Positions 7,969 to 16,237 are shown, counted from the first letter of the stretch. The stretch is 64,000 bases of DNA from Verrucomicrobium spinosum DSM 4136 = JCM 18804 (GCF_000172155.1 NZ_ABIZ01000001.1:2451105-2515104); one strand, 5' to 3'. A program made the numbers and translations. Notes: a model not told the origin generated them from the letters alone.

Positions 7969-8460
7969 CTACTTAGGGAACACAGTGGTAACAAATCGAT
8001 CTCTCCATGCGCGGACTTTTTCCTCTGTTAGATCGTCGGCATCGATGGTTTCGGATGGCCCCTTGAAGACGTTCTCAGGCGTGGAGATCTGAATCCCGAT
8101 GCTATTGGGGGCTTTTGCGTGGAATGCCAGATGACAATCCAGATGCCCATCCTCTTGAGACGCAATTGAGAGAGCCACATCCGCTTCCTTGTGAGGAGTT
8201 GGATCATCAAACAATGAAACGACATTCTCGGAGGTCGAATCAGCTGTTGCAGGAGTCTCCACGACCGCAAAGAATCCGTTGTCATTTAGTAATTTAGCTG
8301 TCTCCCCCAAGATGGGGAGCACCCTAGTTTGAATGAGGCTGTTCAGGACTTTGATCTGAGAGGCGCGATTGTTCATCTCAGCTGTCGCTTTTGCTTGCTT
8401 CTCCGACTGTGCAAGGTCGCGATCTGATCTGATGCCCTTGATGTAACTGTTAATATCCAT
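7969..8460 (-). CDS. Prophage protein of unknown function
   Basis: 163 residues, not recognised. Acidic, soluble, with a helical N-terminal half (SDRDLAQSEKQAKATAEMNNRASQIKVLNSL) and a more beta-rich C-terminal half. I chose the ATG at 8460 (MDINSYIKG), which follows an A/C-rich leader (AAACCAAACACAACCT); an earlier in-frame start at 8520 would add a basic tail. Base composition is lower in GC and less codon-biased than neighbouring genes, suggesting a recent arrival in the phage. Confidence 0.65.
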   Translation of the reverse strand: MDINSYIKGIRSDRDLAQSEKQAKATAEMNNRASQIKVLNSLIQTRVLPILGETAKLLNDNGFFAVVETPATADSTSENVVSLFDDPTPHKEADVALSIASQEDGHLDCHLAFHAKAPNSIGIQISTPENVFKGPSETIDADDLTEEKVRAWRDRFVTTVFPK

Positions 8461-8612
8461 AGGTTGTGTTTGGTTTCTCTTTGACACATCACATCTACCA
8501 CGAGTCTCCACTTTTCGCAAGCAACCCCGGGACGAAGCCCTAGAGCGGCAAACTCAGCTGGCCGCTCGCCGCTTCCAGTCGCGCCCTTCTGCGGGCCAGC
8601 CTGTCCTTTGCG

Positions 8613-8786
8613 TCATGCCTGTTGTGCCACCGTCAGCACCACCTTGCTCTTGGTGATGGGATGCGGCTCATGGTTCCTGCACCCGCACCACTCACAGCGA
8701 TTCCTCGCCCGGTAGAAGCGCACGAACTTAGACCGCAGTTTCCAATCCTTCGGATATCGGGCTTTGTTCTCAGGGAAGATGGGCAT
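8613..8786 (-). CDS. Small CxxC protein, truncated HNH-type
   Basis: 57 residues, MPIFPENKARYPKDW... The start, the RNRCEWCGCRNHEPHP zinc-binding CxxC and ITKSKVVLTVA match the N-terminal half of small HNH-type proteins common in Mu-like prophages. In those relatives the sequence continues with a VAHLDH histidine block and a second CxxC pair. Here it stops after TVAQQA, so the HNH active site is missing. It may be a remnant, or a short form that keeps only a zinc knuckle. It is preceded by the second copy of the 31-bp leader element. Confidence 0.72.
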   Translation of the reverse strand: MPIFPENKARYPKDWKLRSKFVRFYRARNRCEWCGCRNHEPHPITKSKVVLTVAQQA

Positions 8787-8793
8787 GGCTTTG

Positions 8794-8824
8794 TTAGTGT
8801 CTGGTTAGTGTCAGTCAGTGGTTC
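8794..8824 (-). promoter_or_regulatory. 31-bp leader element, copy 2
   Basis: TTAGTGT-CTGG-TTAGTGT followed by CAGTCAGTGGTTC on the plus strand, seven bases before the ATG of the CxxC gene. Its last part overlaps the stop codon of the GemA-like gene. Confidence 0.6.
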
Positions 8825-9249
8825 GCATTACTCCGCTTCTGTTGCGCACGCCTCCGCATCACCAGCGTGATCTTCAGCTGCTGGAGCTGCTCCTCATCCA
8901 GCCCCCGCCACTCAGCGGTGCCGAACTTGTCCATGGCCACTGCTTGCACATAAGGCTCAGGCCAGCCCACCAGCTCCACACCCTTCACGGCCCGTTTCAA
9001 CGGCCCTTCAACCGCCCGCTGTCCCACCTGGGGATTGGAGATAGCCAGGTATTTATCGAACGCATCAAGCACCCGGTCCAGGTCGGAGTTGGTAAAGTCC
9101 TTGCTGCTCTTGTCCTTGCCCAACGCCTCAGTGTGGATCTCATGCCTCATGGCCTCCGCCTCCTTGGCAGAGTATCCGCCCAGCTTCACCAGCACATCCT
9201 TCACCGCCAGCCACCGGCTGAGATACAGTTTTTGTTGTTTAGCGTTCAT
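8815..9249 (-). CDS. GemA-like protein (Mu gp16-like)
   Basis: 144 residues. The C-terminal part has the helical pattern FTNSDLDRVLDAFDKYL and LDEEQLQQLKITLVMRR, which resembles the DUF1018/GemA family. In Mu, GemA modulates host gene expression and replication. The N-terminal part (KLYLSRWLAVKDVLVKLGGYSAKEAEAMRHEIHTEALG) is compatible with that family but divergent. Position between the DUF2786-like gene and the regulator/lysis block fits gemA, which precedes mor and lys in Mu. Confidence 0.6.
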   Translation of the reverse strand: MNAKQQKLYLSRWLAVKDVLVKLGGYSAKEAEAMRHEIHTEALGKDKSSKDFTNSDLDRVLDAFDKYLAISNPQVGQRAVEGPLKRAVKGVELVGWPEPYVQAVAMDKFGTAEWRGLDEEQLQQLKITLVMRRRAQQKRSNANH

Positions 9250-9254
9250 GGCAA

Positions 9255-9563
9255 CTAGAGCTTGAACCTGTTGCCATTCCCAGGGCGAAGTGCGGACGAT
9301 CCACGAGAAAGCCGCTTGGTCGTGCCTGCGACTGGAATCGTCACAGGCTCTTCCTGCCCGCCCGGAGAGAGTTGAACAAACTTCGTTTTACTGGGCACAG
9401 AGAGCACCTCAAACTTTATCTCATCATCTCTGAGGGTGATCGTCTCCTTATACAGTCTGTCTTCCGCCTTCACGGCTTTGCTCATCAACTTCACCACCTT
9501 GGTGGCATCATCGATGTTGGGCAGCAGGAAGGCATCATATCCAATTTTCAGAATGGCTTTCAT
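9255..9563 (-). CDS. Prophage protein of unknown function
   Basis: 102 residues, not recognised. It starts MKAILKIGYDAFLLPN and continues as a small alpha/beta domain; the last 30 residues are basic and probably disordered. The ATG at 9563 follows the A/C-rich leader CCAACCAAACGACC. It ends five bases before the GemA-like gene, so it is in the same operon. Confidence 0.62.
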   Translation of the reverse strand: MKAILKIGYDAFLLPNIDDATKVVKLMSKAVKAEDRLYKETITLRDDEIKFEVLSVPSKTKFVQLSPGGQEEPVTIPVAGTTKRLSRGSSALRPGNGNRFKL

Positions 9564-9584
9564 GGTCGTTTGGTTGGTTCGCTA

Positions 9585-9618
9585 TCAGGGTTGGAGTACC
9601 GCCTTTAGGCGGAATCAG
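9585..9618. repeat. REP-like palindrome, copy 2
   Basis: GGTTGGAGTACCGCCTTTAG continuing into GCGG and AATCAGTC. The core palindrome CCGCCTTTAGGCGG lies at 9599-9612. It sits between the stop of the downstream gene and the gene at 9630. Confidence 0.7.
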
Positions 9619-9629
9619 TCCTCAGTTCA

Positions 9630-10337
9630 TCAGCTCAGCACAAGTCGCAGTTGTTCTTGTCCCTCGCCCACCTTCTTCGCCCGCTCCCAGGCATCACCCG
9701 TGAGTGATTTCCTGATCCTCTCGCGGCGGACGTACTCTTGAACTTCGCGCTCTGTCACCTTGCGTGACGTCGGGGCTTTGGCGGGCCGATCGCTCGGCTC
9801 AACGTCAGCATAAATCTTGTACTTCATCCAAAGCACCTCCAGCAGCTCCGCCTTGGTGGCGGCATTCTCCTTGAGCTTCGCTTCCAGCTCCTTCTCAATT
9901 TGCTTAATCTGCTCCTTGGCCATGGCCTTGGCTCGCTTCTCTCGGTCAGTGATGGCGTCAATCTGCTCCTCCATCATCTGGGCATAGTACGCAAAGCAAG
10001 CCCGCAGATCCGCCGCATCCAGTGGAGTCAGCAGAAACACCGCATGCTCCTTGGTCACGCTCATGACGGGCACCTTCACCTTGTTCATGATCCAGCTCGC
10101 ACACTGCAACATCAACTTGCGCCCCCACCGGCGCTTGCCCCACACCAGCACACTGGGCCCAGCAACATCACTGCTCACACTCTCCTCAGTCAGCCCATGC
10201 TTCTTGAGGATCTCATCATACCTCAGCCGGGCGCTCTCACGCTCACCCTCGGTTGCCCCAGGGCAATCAATCAGCGTCTTCAGTTTGGCCAGCTTTTCGC
10301 GGATCGTTTCGAGGTTGGTTGTTTGGTTGTCGTTCAT
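9630..10337 (-). CDS. DUF2786-like prophage protein
   Basis: 235 residues from the ATG at 10337. The N-terminal 45 residues (REKLAKLKTLIDCPGATEGE...RYDEILKKHGL) fit the DUF2786 pattern, a short helical domain common in phage and plasmid proteins. A middle alpha/beta region (ASWIMNKVKVPVMSV) is followed by a long charged coiled coil. The ATG overlaps the stop of the preceding gene by ATGA. Its first codons (MNDNQTTN) are themselves built from an ACCAAACAACCAAC tract, like the leaders of other genes here. Confidence 0.65.
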   Translation of the reverse strand: MNDNQTTNLETIREKLAKLKTLIDCPGATEGERESARLRYDEILKKHGLTEESVSSDVAGPSVLVWGKRRWGRKLMLQCASWIMNKVKVPVMSVTKEHAVFLLTPLDAADLRACFAYYAQMMEEQIDAITDREKRAKAMAKEQIKQIEKELEAKLKENAATKAELLEVLWMKYKIYADVEPSDRPAKAPTSRKVTEREVQEYVRRERIRKSLTGDAWERAKKVGEGQEQLRLVLS

Positions 10338-10564
10338 GGCATCAGGCACTTGGGACGGTGGAGGGTTTGACCTTTCATCTTGCGGCTCTCGCGCAGCGTG
10401 CGGGCGGTGAGGCGGTCCACATAGCGGCGGAATCGTTTCACCGCCGCCTCACCTCTGCGGATCTCACGGGCTGGATACCGCTGGCGATCCTTGGAAGCCC
10501 TCGCCTGGGCAAGCTCAGCCTCCGCCAACGCCAACACCAATTGATAGGCTTCCGTGGAGTTCAT
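10334..10564 (-). CDS. Small basic prophage protein
   Basis: 76 residues, not recognised, Arg-rich and largely helical (AYQLVLALAEAELAQARASK). Coupled to the next gene by an ATGA overlap and separated by three bases from the Gam-like gene. Most likely an early operon gene; no function can be assigned. Confidence 0.6.
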   Translation of the reverse strand: MNSTEAYQLVLALAEAELAQARASKDRQRYPAREIRRGEAAVKRFRRYVDRLTARTLRESRKMKGQTLHRPKCLMP

Positions 10565-10567
10565 CGC

Positions 10568-11200
10568 TTACTTGCTCTCCGGCTGAAGGTTCAAGTCGAT
10601 CACGAAGCTCTCCGCGCTTACCACCCTCGCGCCCAGTGTCGCCAGCTGGATGGTGGCAATCTGTGCCCGCTCAGCGGCCAGTGCTTTCGGATCTTCATCC
10701 TCCTCCAGGCCGTCCACTTCCTTCACCTCCTTGGCCTCGCGGAACCACTTGAGAACCGCCTCTTTGTCCGCCTCCTCAACGGTGCGCACAAAGCCCTCAG
10801 CCCAGCCACCAGATGCCTTACAAGCAATGATAAAACCTTCCTCCTTCTGCGTGCCGCTGCCGCCCGTGGGCTTGCACCACTTGACCGCTGGAGGGCTCGT
10901 CTGGAAGCCAATCTTGTGCCCGCCATAGACCTCCATCTTGCGGGCGTTGTCGCCTTCAAAGCTGGACTTGTTCTGCAACGCCCAGTTCTGCACGGTAAGC
11001 GCGTTCACCTCAAGGGTCGCCCGAAAGCTCTTGGAGTCCTTTTCCGCCTGGGCCTTCAGCTTCTCCACCGCCTGGGCAAACTCCGCCTCAATCCGGGCGA
11101 TCTCACAATGCGCCTCCACATACTTGGTGAGAGCCTTGCGCATCTGCGCCTCGGTCACTTCATCCGGAGTCACCGCCACTTTGGTTGTTCTCTTGCTCAT
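10568..11200 (-). CDS. gam: Gam-like host-nuclease inhibitor
   Basis: 210 residues. The helical coiled coil IARIEAEFAQAVEKLKAQAE, then ALTVQNWALQNKSSF and the strand pair VYGGHKIGFQTSPPAVKW match the Mu Gam/Ku-like fold. Mu Gam binds linear DNA ends and protects them from host exonucleases. In this protein the Gam core is followed by a second region with a TVEEADKEAVLKWFREAKEV helix and an acidic linker (GLEEDEDP). The core is near the usual Gam length. Its position after MuB and before the gemA-type genes agrees with early genes of Mu-like phages. Confidence 0.75.
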   Translation of the reverse strand: MSKRTTKVAVTPDEVTEAQMRKALTKYVEAHCEIARIEAEFAQAVEKLKAQAEKDSKSFRATLEVNALTVQNWALQNKSSFEGDNARKMEVYGGHKIGFQTSPPAVKWCKPTGGSGTQKEEGFIIACKASGGWAEGFVRTVEEADKEAVLKWFREAKEVKEVDGLEEDEDPKALAAERAQIATIQLATLGARVVSAESFVIDLNLQPESK

Positions 11201-11242
11201 AGGTAGTTTCCTTTCGTCTTGTGTGTTGCTTCACTGAAAATC

Positions 11243-11491
11243 TCACTCTCCCGCAGCGTGCTTCAGCCGGGCGATGATCTCTTTCCTCCGGGGCTCACGC
11301 TCCGCCCAGCGCTGTGTCTCCAGCACGCCCGCCATCTTGACCGCCCAGTTGCGATCAAAGGCATAGTCCCGACCATCCCCCAGCTTGATCGTGATCACCG
11401 TCTTACCTCGTCCCAGCTTGGTGATGTCCTTCGTGATCGTGACGTTGTTCAAGTCGTCACCCACCATCTTGATTTCACGCTTTACGCTCAT
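11243..11491 (-). CDS. Small prophage protein of unknown function
   Basis: 82 residues, MSVKREIKMVGDDLNN. A beta-rich stretch (TVITIKLGDGRDYAFDRNWAV) is followed by a basic helix. Not recognised. It lies between the MuB-like and Gam genes, with a 50-base gap to MuB, and probably belongs to the early operon. Confidence 0.62.
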   Translation of the reverse strand: MSVKREIKMVGDDLNNVTITKDITKLGRGKTVITIKLGDGRDYAFDRNWAVKMAGVLETQRWAEREPRRKEIIARLKHAAGE

Positions 11492-11543
11492 GGCTTCAGG
11501 TCTTCAGTCTTTCGTCTTCCAGTCTTCTGTCTCCGCGCAGCGG

Positions 11544-12521
11544 TCAGGCGGCCAGCTTGTAATCCACCACCTGCTTGGCCAAAGCCATGCGGAAGGCATC
11601 CTCAAACGTCCCGGCCCCGCGCTTGCCGTCGGCATACCAGCCCTTGGCCACGCTCACCACCTGACGCAGCGCCCGCAGCGCACCCGGGCGCTCCACCACC
11701 TCCGCCGCCAGCCCGGCCAGGTCCGCCACCGCTTCCGGCCAGGTCTTTTCCAGATACGCCTTGGCCACCTCCGCCGTGGTCCGCTTAAGGTCGCACTTCG
11801 TGGTCACACCGATCCGGCTGGGCCCGCGCTGCACCTTTCGCATGGTCGTGGCCAGCTCGCTGTTTCCCACCAGCACCACGGGGCACCCCGTGCCATCGTG
11901 AAATCCTAGAACCCACTCCAGCCCCTTCTCAGAGAGCAGGTGGGCGTTGTCGATGATCAGCAGCCGCCCCGTGCCCGTGAAGCGGTCCAGCAACCACTCA
12001 CCCTTGCTCTGCTCCTTGGGGGCAAAGCTGGCCGTGTTGATCCGCCTCCAGAACGCCCGGACCATCGCCGTAGGGGTGCCGCCACCCGTCACCGTGTTCA
12101 ACTCCAGTCTGATGGCCCACGGGTCCGCATCCGCGTACATCTTCAGAGCGCAGCTCTTGCCCAGCCCGGGCTCACCGATCACCATGCCCATCATGGCGTT
12201 GCGCTTGGCAATGTCACAAGTGTTGCTGATCTGCTTCACCACCAGCGTGTGGAACAGGCGCTTGTCCTCTTCCGGCATCTGGGCCCGCAACTCCGCATTG
12301 ATCACCAAATCCTCCAGCTTGGCCTCCAGCGCCTTCACGTCCCCCTCCGGTTTCCCGTTGAGATACTTGCTTATGGCAGCGGGGGAGTTGCCCAGCATCT
12401 TTTGCAGATCCGTCAGGGTCCATCCATGCTGCACCTTCACCGCCAGCAGCCGTGCATGCAGCTGCTCGTTGAAGGGCTTCACCTTTGCCGCCTGGGTGTT
12501 GGTTGTTGTTGTCGTGTCCAT
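11544..12521 (-). CDS. MuB-like AAA+ target-selection ATPase
   Basis: 325 residues. An N-terminal HTH (LARLLAVKVQHGW-type, TLTDLQKMLGNSPAAISKYL, about 33-55) is followed by an AAA+ domain with Walker A GEPGLGKS (116-123) and Walker B LLIIDNAH. The sensor-like segment is VVLVGNSEL. MuB binds DNA, captures the transposition target and delivers it to MuA. The ATG at 12521 is chosen because the protein then starts MDTTTTTNTQ and follows the leader AACAACCAAACACG. The gene is downstream of the transposase, as in Mu, separated by one small gene. Confidence 0.88.
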   Translation of the reverse strand: MDTTTTTNTQAAKVKPFNEQLHARLLAVKVQHGWTLTDLQKMLGNSPAAISKYLNGKPEGDVKALEAKLEDLVINAELRAQMPEEDKRLFHTLVVKQISNTCDIAKRNAMMGMVIGEPGLGKSCALKMYADADPWAIRLELNTVTGGGTPTAMVRAFWRRINTASFAPKEQSKGEWLLDRFTGTGRLLIIDNAHLLSEKGLEWVLGFHDGTGCPVVLVGNSELATTMRKVQRGPSRIGVTTKCDLKRTTAEVAKAYLEKTWPEAVADLAGLAAEVVERPGALRALRQVVSVAKGWYADGKRGAGTFEDAFRMALAKQVVDYKLAA

Positions 12522-12556
12522 CGTGTTTGGTTGTTGGAAATTGTCTTTGCCCGTCC

Positions 12557-12862
12557 TCACGCTTCGCCGCTCTGCATCGCCCTCGTTGCCTCGGCGATGT
12601 TCCTTTCAAGCCCGCTGATGCGCTGGCTCTCTTCCTGAAGGTGCTTCCCCAGCTTGGCCCTCTCGTGCCCGATCCAGAGCACCCCGGTGCGCACATGCTT
12701 TCCCGCCTCCGCCGTCCGCATCACCTCATCATGACGGGAAAGCAGCGCCTCCAGCTCAAGCTCCACAATCGCCAGCTTGCCGCTCTTCTCCTCCACCTCC
12801 CGCAACCGGGAGCGGGAAGAAACCAGCCTCTGTTCCAGTGCCATCAGTGCGTGATTGCTCAT
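12557..12862 (-). CDS. Coiled-coil prophage protein
   Basis: 101 residues, almost entirely helical with heptad-like spacing (ALEQRLVSSRSRLREVEEKSG, then KLGKHLQEESQRISGLERNI). Not recognised. It lies between the transposase and the target-selection ATPase, an unusual insertion between A and B genes. The start follows an A/C-rich leader with ACACAACCGAACACG. Confidence 0.6.
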   Translation of the reverse strand: MSNHALMALEQRLVSSRSRLREVEEKSGKLAIVELELEALLSRHDEVMRTAEAGKHVRTGVLWIGHERAKLGKHLQEESQRISGLERNIAEATRAMQSGEA

Positions 12863-12927
12863 ACTCTTATCGTGTTCGGTTGTGTTATTACCTTATCCCT
12901 TTTCCCTTGCCCCTTTGACCCTCTCTC

Positions 12928-15006
12928 TCACTCGTCCATCGGGTCCATGCCGTCCATTTGCCCCGCCGCCACTCCCAGCGGCTTCGCGCGCAGCCCTCGG
13001 CCCTTATCACTTGCCCCTCTTTCCGCCTCATCCATCACCCCCTCAGCCGCCCGCCCGGCCCGCGCATTCTTGCCCGCTGCCGTCACCTCCCGCTCCGTCA
13101 CCGGCTCCCCATCCATCACCGCCTGATTGTGCTCGATCATGTGCTGACGCTGCACCACCAGAGACTGTGCATGCGCCCGGGCCTCGCCCTCCAGCTCCAC
13201 GCGCAACTGCTCAATGCTGCCGTGCACCCTCATGGCTCCATCCGCATCCAGTACCCCAGACTTGGGCATCAGATTGACCAGCCCAATGGCGGCGTCTGAC
13301 TCATCGCAGACCAAGGCAGTGTCAGGGCTGAAAGGGTTGGCGTACACCCTCAGCTTGTCCCCAGGGCTCAGCACCTCAATGCGTCCATGCTTGTTCGTTG
13401 CCCGCGCCATATAGACCAGACTGCCGCCACCTGGGGCGCGGTCCTTGATCTTGATCGTGTGATTGTCCTGAACCTTGGTTGCTGTCGCGTATTCGTTGGG
13501 GAGGCACAGGTTCCACAAATGCCGATTGAGTTTGGTGAGCTGATGTTTCCCACCATTGAACACCTCACGAGGGGACAGTTTCCGCAGCCGTCCATGTCCC
13601 GGCATCGCCATCAGGCGCAGGGCAAATTCCTTGGCCCGCTCATCAGGCAGCCGCAAGACATCCTCGTAGCTCATCCACTCATCTCCCCGGAGATCCACGC
13701 GCACCTCATTGGCCACAAACCCGCACTCCTCCCAGCCCTCCAAATCGTGCCAGTCACGCTGGTTCATCATCTCCATCAGCGTGTGATTCACCTGTCCAAA
13801 CTCCTGCCAGGTCATCACTTCCTTGACCAGCAGAGCAGCCCGTTGCGGGGGCAGCTTCTCTGCCCATTTCAAGAGCTTGTCATTGTACTTGAGCAACGCG
13901 TAATTTTCCTCCGGAGCCGTGAGCCGTGTGCCTGTCGCGCCTTTGAGATGACTCATGATCGTGCGGACCAGTGCGAAGGAACTTTCAATGTGACTCTTGA
14001 AACGGAAGTTGCCCCGTGGCGCTCCCTTGAACGCGAGCCCCTCCAACATGGGCCCGCCCAGAATGCCGCTCGTGGCCACCTGCACCTTGCCATCCGTCAC
14101 CCGGGCCAATCCCTCAGCCAGGGCCGCACGAATCGCCGCCGTGCCTTTCTCCGCCATGAAGGTCGTGCCGACGTCCGCCCGATACCCGTGCTCAGTCAGC
14201 ACAAAAAGCACGAACCACGCGCAATCCTCCTCTGTCAGACGGGAACGTGATCCATCCTCAGGATTGTAGATCATCGGCTTGGCGCAATGGGCAAAGTGAC
14301 AGGCACTCAGCACCTCCAGCGCATTGAACCCACTAGGCCGCATCGCCCGGCGATTGATCCCCACAAGGTTCGTGTACACGTCGTAGTCCTGGTCATCGAT
14401 CTGGTACAAGGCACCAAACTCCAGCCCCACCCGCGTGCGGATGATGTTGGGGAGCATCTCCTTTGCCGCCATCGTCCCGCGGCGACGGGTGATCAGGCTG
14501 AACTTGCTCGGCTTGAGCCGGGAGAGATTCTCCTTGCTCCATCCCTCTGGCAGTCCCGTGTGCACCTGCGGCTCCGGTGGGCTGTCGTATCCAGGGATCT
14601 GCATCGTCACATCTCCCGCCCGCCACTTGCGCCACTGGGCCACCACCTTGCGGTGCACCTCCCGTCCAGTCTGGCCGCGCTGATGGGCAAAGTACATGGA
14701 CTGCACAAAGTCCCGGAAAGCAGGCGGCAACCCCGCCTCACGATGCACCGGCCACTTCGCCCGGTTGATCAGCTTTTCCCAGCCGTGATCCTGCCAGTCA
14801 AACCACTTTCGGTTAAAGGTGCTAACAGGAATGCCATTCGCTTTGGCCACGCTCTCCCGCGCCGCCACAATGCCCATGCCCGTGGCCACCGCCTGCTGCA
14901 CCTTGCAGAACATGGACAGCCAGCGCTCCACATCCTTCCGGCAATCATATTCCAGCTGGGACATCTCCAGATGTTCCTCAGGCTTAAGCGCAACGGTCAG
15001 GTTCAT
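12928..15006 (-). CDS. MuA-like DDE transposase
   Basis: 692 residues, the size of MuA (663). An N-terminal DNA-binding region is followed by the retroviral-integrase-like catalytic core. The first acidic residue lies in YQIDDQDYDV (about 204) and the terminal Glu in SHIESSFALVR (about 341). The middle acidic position falls in RADVGTTFMAEKGTAAI (about 280), where the usual DNG is replaced by AEKG. This marks a divergent MuA branch, and the exact catalytic residue there is uncertain. The C-terminal domain has a beta-barrel-like region and a low-complexity tail. MuA binds phage ends and carries out replicative transposition. Confidence 0.85.
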   Translation of the reverse strand: MNLTVALKPEEHLEMSQLEYDCRKDVERWLSMFCKVQQAVATGMGIVAARESVAKANGIPVSTFNRKWFDWQDHGWEKLINRAKWPVHREAGLPPAFRDFVQSMYFAHQRGQTGREVHRKVVAQWRKWRAGDVTMQIPGYDSPPEPQVHTGLPEGWSKENLSRLKPSKFSLITRRRGTMAAKEMLPNIIRTRVGLEFGALYQIDDQDYDVYTNLVGINRRAMRPSGFNALEVLSACHFAHCAKPMIYNPEDGSRSRLTEEDCAWFVLFVLTEHGYRADVGTTFMAEKGTAAIRAALAEGLARVTDGKVQVATSGILGGPMLEGLAFKGAPRGNFRFKSHIESSFALVRTIMSHLKGATGTRLTAPEENYALLKYNDKLLKWAEKLPPQRAALLVKEVMTWQEFGQVNHTLMEMMNQRDWHDLEGWEECGFVANEVRVDLRGDEWMSYEDVLRLPDERAKEFALRLMAMPGHGRLRKLSPREVFNGGKHQLTKLNRHLWNLCLPNEYATATKVQDNHTIKIKDRAPGGGSLVYMARATNKHGRIEVLSPGDKLRVYANPFSPDTALVCDESDAAIGLVNLMPKSGVLDADGAMRVHGSIEQLRVELEGEARAHAQSLVVQRQHMIEHNQAVMDGEPVTEREVTAAGKNARAGRAAEGVMDEAERGASDKGRGLRAKPLGVAAGQMDGMDPMDE

Positions 15007-15033
15007 AGGGTCTCTTGGTCGTGTCTATCGGGG

Positions 15034-15063
15034 TCAGTGTTGGAGTTCCGCCTTTAGGCGGTC
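15034..15063. repeat. REP-like palindrome, copy 3
   Basis: CAGTGTTGGAGTTCCGCC with core palindrome CCGCCTTTAGGCGG at 15048-15061. It overlaps the last codons and stop of the minus-strand gene ending at 15054, so the repeat provides that gene's C-terminus (LTA). Confidence 0.7.
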
Positions 15064-15371
15064 AGGTCCTGCGGTTTTGGCAGCAGGTGGGCAAAGAGCC
15101 CTTTGCCCGTTTCCGTGAGCGTCACGCTGGTCTGGTGATGGTTTGCACCTCGGGTCACGTTCACCCATCCAAACTTGGCAAAGCGGTAGATCGTAGCCTG
15201 CACACCCCGCTCATCCAGCCCCAGCTCCTTGGCTATCTGATAGGAGCCCTTGGCTGGCAGACAACACAGGATGGACAGTCCCGCGATGGTCATCTTGGTG
15301 TTGGTTTCCACCAGAGGCTTCAGCACCCGTCTAAAGCGCCTCAGCGCCTGCTTCAGTTCAACGTCTTCCAT
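15054..15371 (-). CDS. Winged-helix regulator of the early region
   Basis: 105 residues with a MarR-like winged-helix pattern: TIAGLSILCCLPAKGSYQIA, then KELGLDERGVQATIYRFAKF as recognition helix and a wing VTLTETGKGLF. Typical DNA-binding repressor size. It lies directly upstream of the transposase and could regulate early transcription; there is no direct evidence. Its stop codon lies inside a REP-like repeat. Confidence 0.65.
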   Translation of the reverse strand: MEDVELKQALRRFRRVLKPLVETNTKMTIAGLSILCCLPAKGSYQIAKELGLDERGVQATIYRFAKFGWVNVTRGANHHQTSVTLTETGKGLFAHLLPKPQDLTA

Positions 15372-15409
15372 AGTAGTTTCCTCACCTTCAGTTTCTGTGA
15401 TATCGCCCT

Positions 15410-16201
15410 CTACTCATCCAACGGGTCCGGCCTGCCTCTGCCACCCTTGCCCCTCTGGTGCTTGATGGCTTCCTCCACCATCCCCAGCGTCTTTTGCAGC
15501 TCCTGCTTGAGGAACTGCAACCCGGCTTGCTGCCCCTCGTTGGCATCCGCCACCATCGGCAGCGCGTAGATCATCGCCTCCACATTGGGCTGCATGTTCA
15601 GCTCTCCAATCGCCTCCAGCACCGGCCACACCTCCTTTTGCGCCAGCTCGTCCAGCGACAGCTTTCCGCCGCTCCCGGGCGTCCGACCATTCCCACCGCC
15701 CTGGGCTCCGTTCGCCTTTTTGCTGATTCCCCAATGGGCCATCAGACCCTTGACCGTGTTCCCGTCCGTCACCTTGGCCACCGCCTTCATGATCTCATCG
15801 CGGTCTTCGCTGGAGAGCTTCATGAGAGGAGTGTTCAGGAGATCCTTGCCTTGCAGCACCGGAATCCTCCGCTTCGCTTCCTCCGCCATGGCCATGCAAT
15901 AGCGGGCCTTGTCGTCCCCGAATCCCATTTCCTTCTGGACCAGTTCTCCCCAGGAGATGGAAATTCCCGAATCGTTTCGGGAATTTCCCGGACGACCTGC
16001 TTTCACCCCGTACACCTTGTGCAGGCGGAGCAGCTCCACCCCGCACAAGATCAGGCATCCCGCCATGGCCATCGCCGCCCGGCTCGCCGCCTCCATGTAC
16101 TCCCTCGCCTGGGCAAAGTCCTCCGAGACTTCGCGTGGCACACCCAGTTTCCCCGCCTTTGATTCCGGTGGCAGCACCGTCAATGTTCCTGTCTTGCTCA
16201 T
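15410..16201 (-). CDS. Prophage protein of unknown function, early operon
   Basis: 263 residues, not recognised. A helical N-terminal half (EDFAQAREYMEAASRAAMAMA) is followed by a SWGELVQKEMGFGDDKARYCM stretch and a GISKK-type basic linker. The C-terminal half is rich in Leu/Glu and ends in RGKGGRGRPDPLDE. The shape suggests a DNA-binding or replication-associated protein, but no domain can be named. Confidence 0.6.
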   Translation of the reverse strand: MSKTGTLTVLPPESKAGKLGVPREVSEDFAQAREYMEAASRAAMAMAGCLILCGVELLRLHKVYGVKAGRPGNSRNDSGISISWGELVQKEMGFGDDKARYCMAMAEEAKRRIPVLQGKDLLNTPLMKLSSEDRDEIMKAVAKVTDGNTVKGLMAHWGISKKANGAQGGGNGRTPGSGGKLSLDELAQKEVWPVLEAIGELNMQPNVEAMIYALPMVADANEGQQAGLQFLKQELQKTLGMVEEAIKHQRGKGGRGRPDPLDE

Positions 16202-16213
16202 AATTCAGTCTTG

Positions 16214-16237
16214 TAGGGCGACCGCTCCGGTTGCCTC
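16214..16237. repeat. REP-like repeat (second copy of 5049-5072)
   Basis: Contains TAGGGCGACCGCTCCGGTTG followed by CCTC, an exact copy of the sequence at 5049-5072. It lies upstream of the unknown gene at 15410-16201. Confidence 0.72.
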
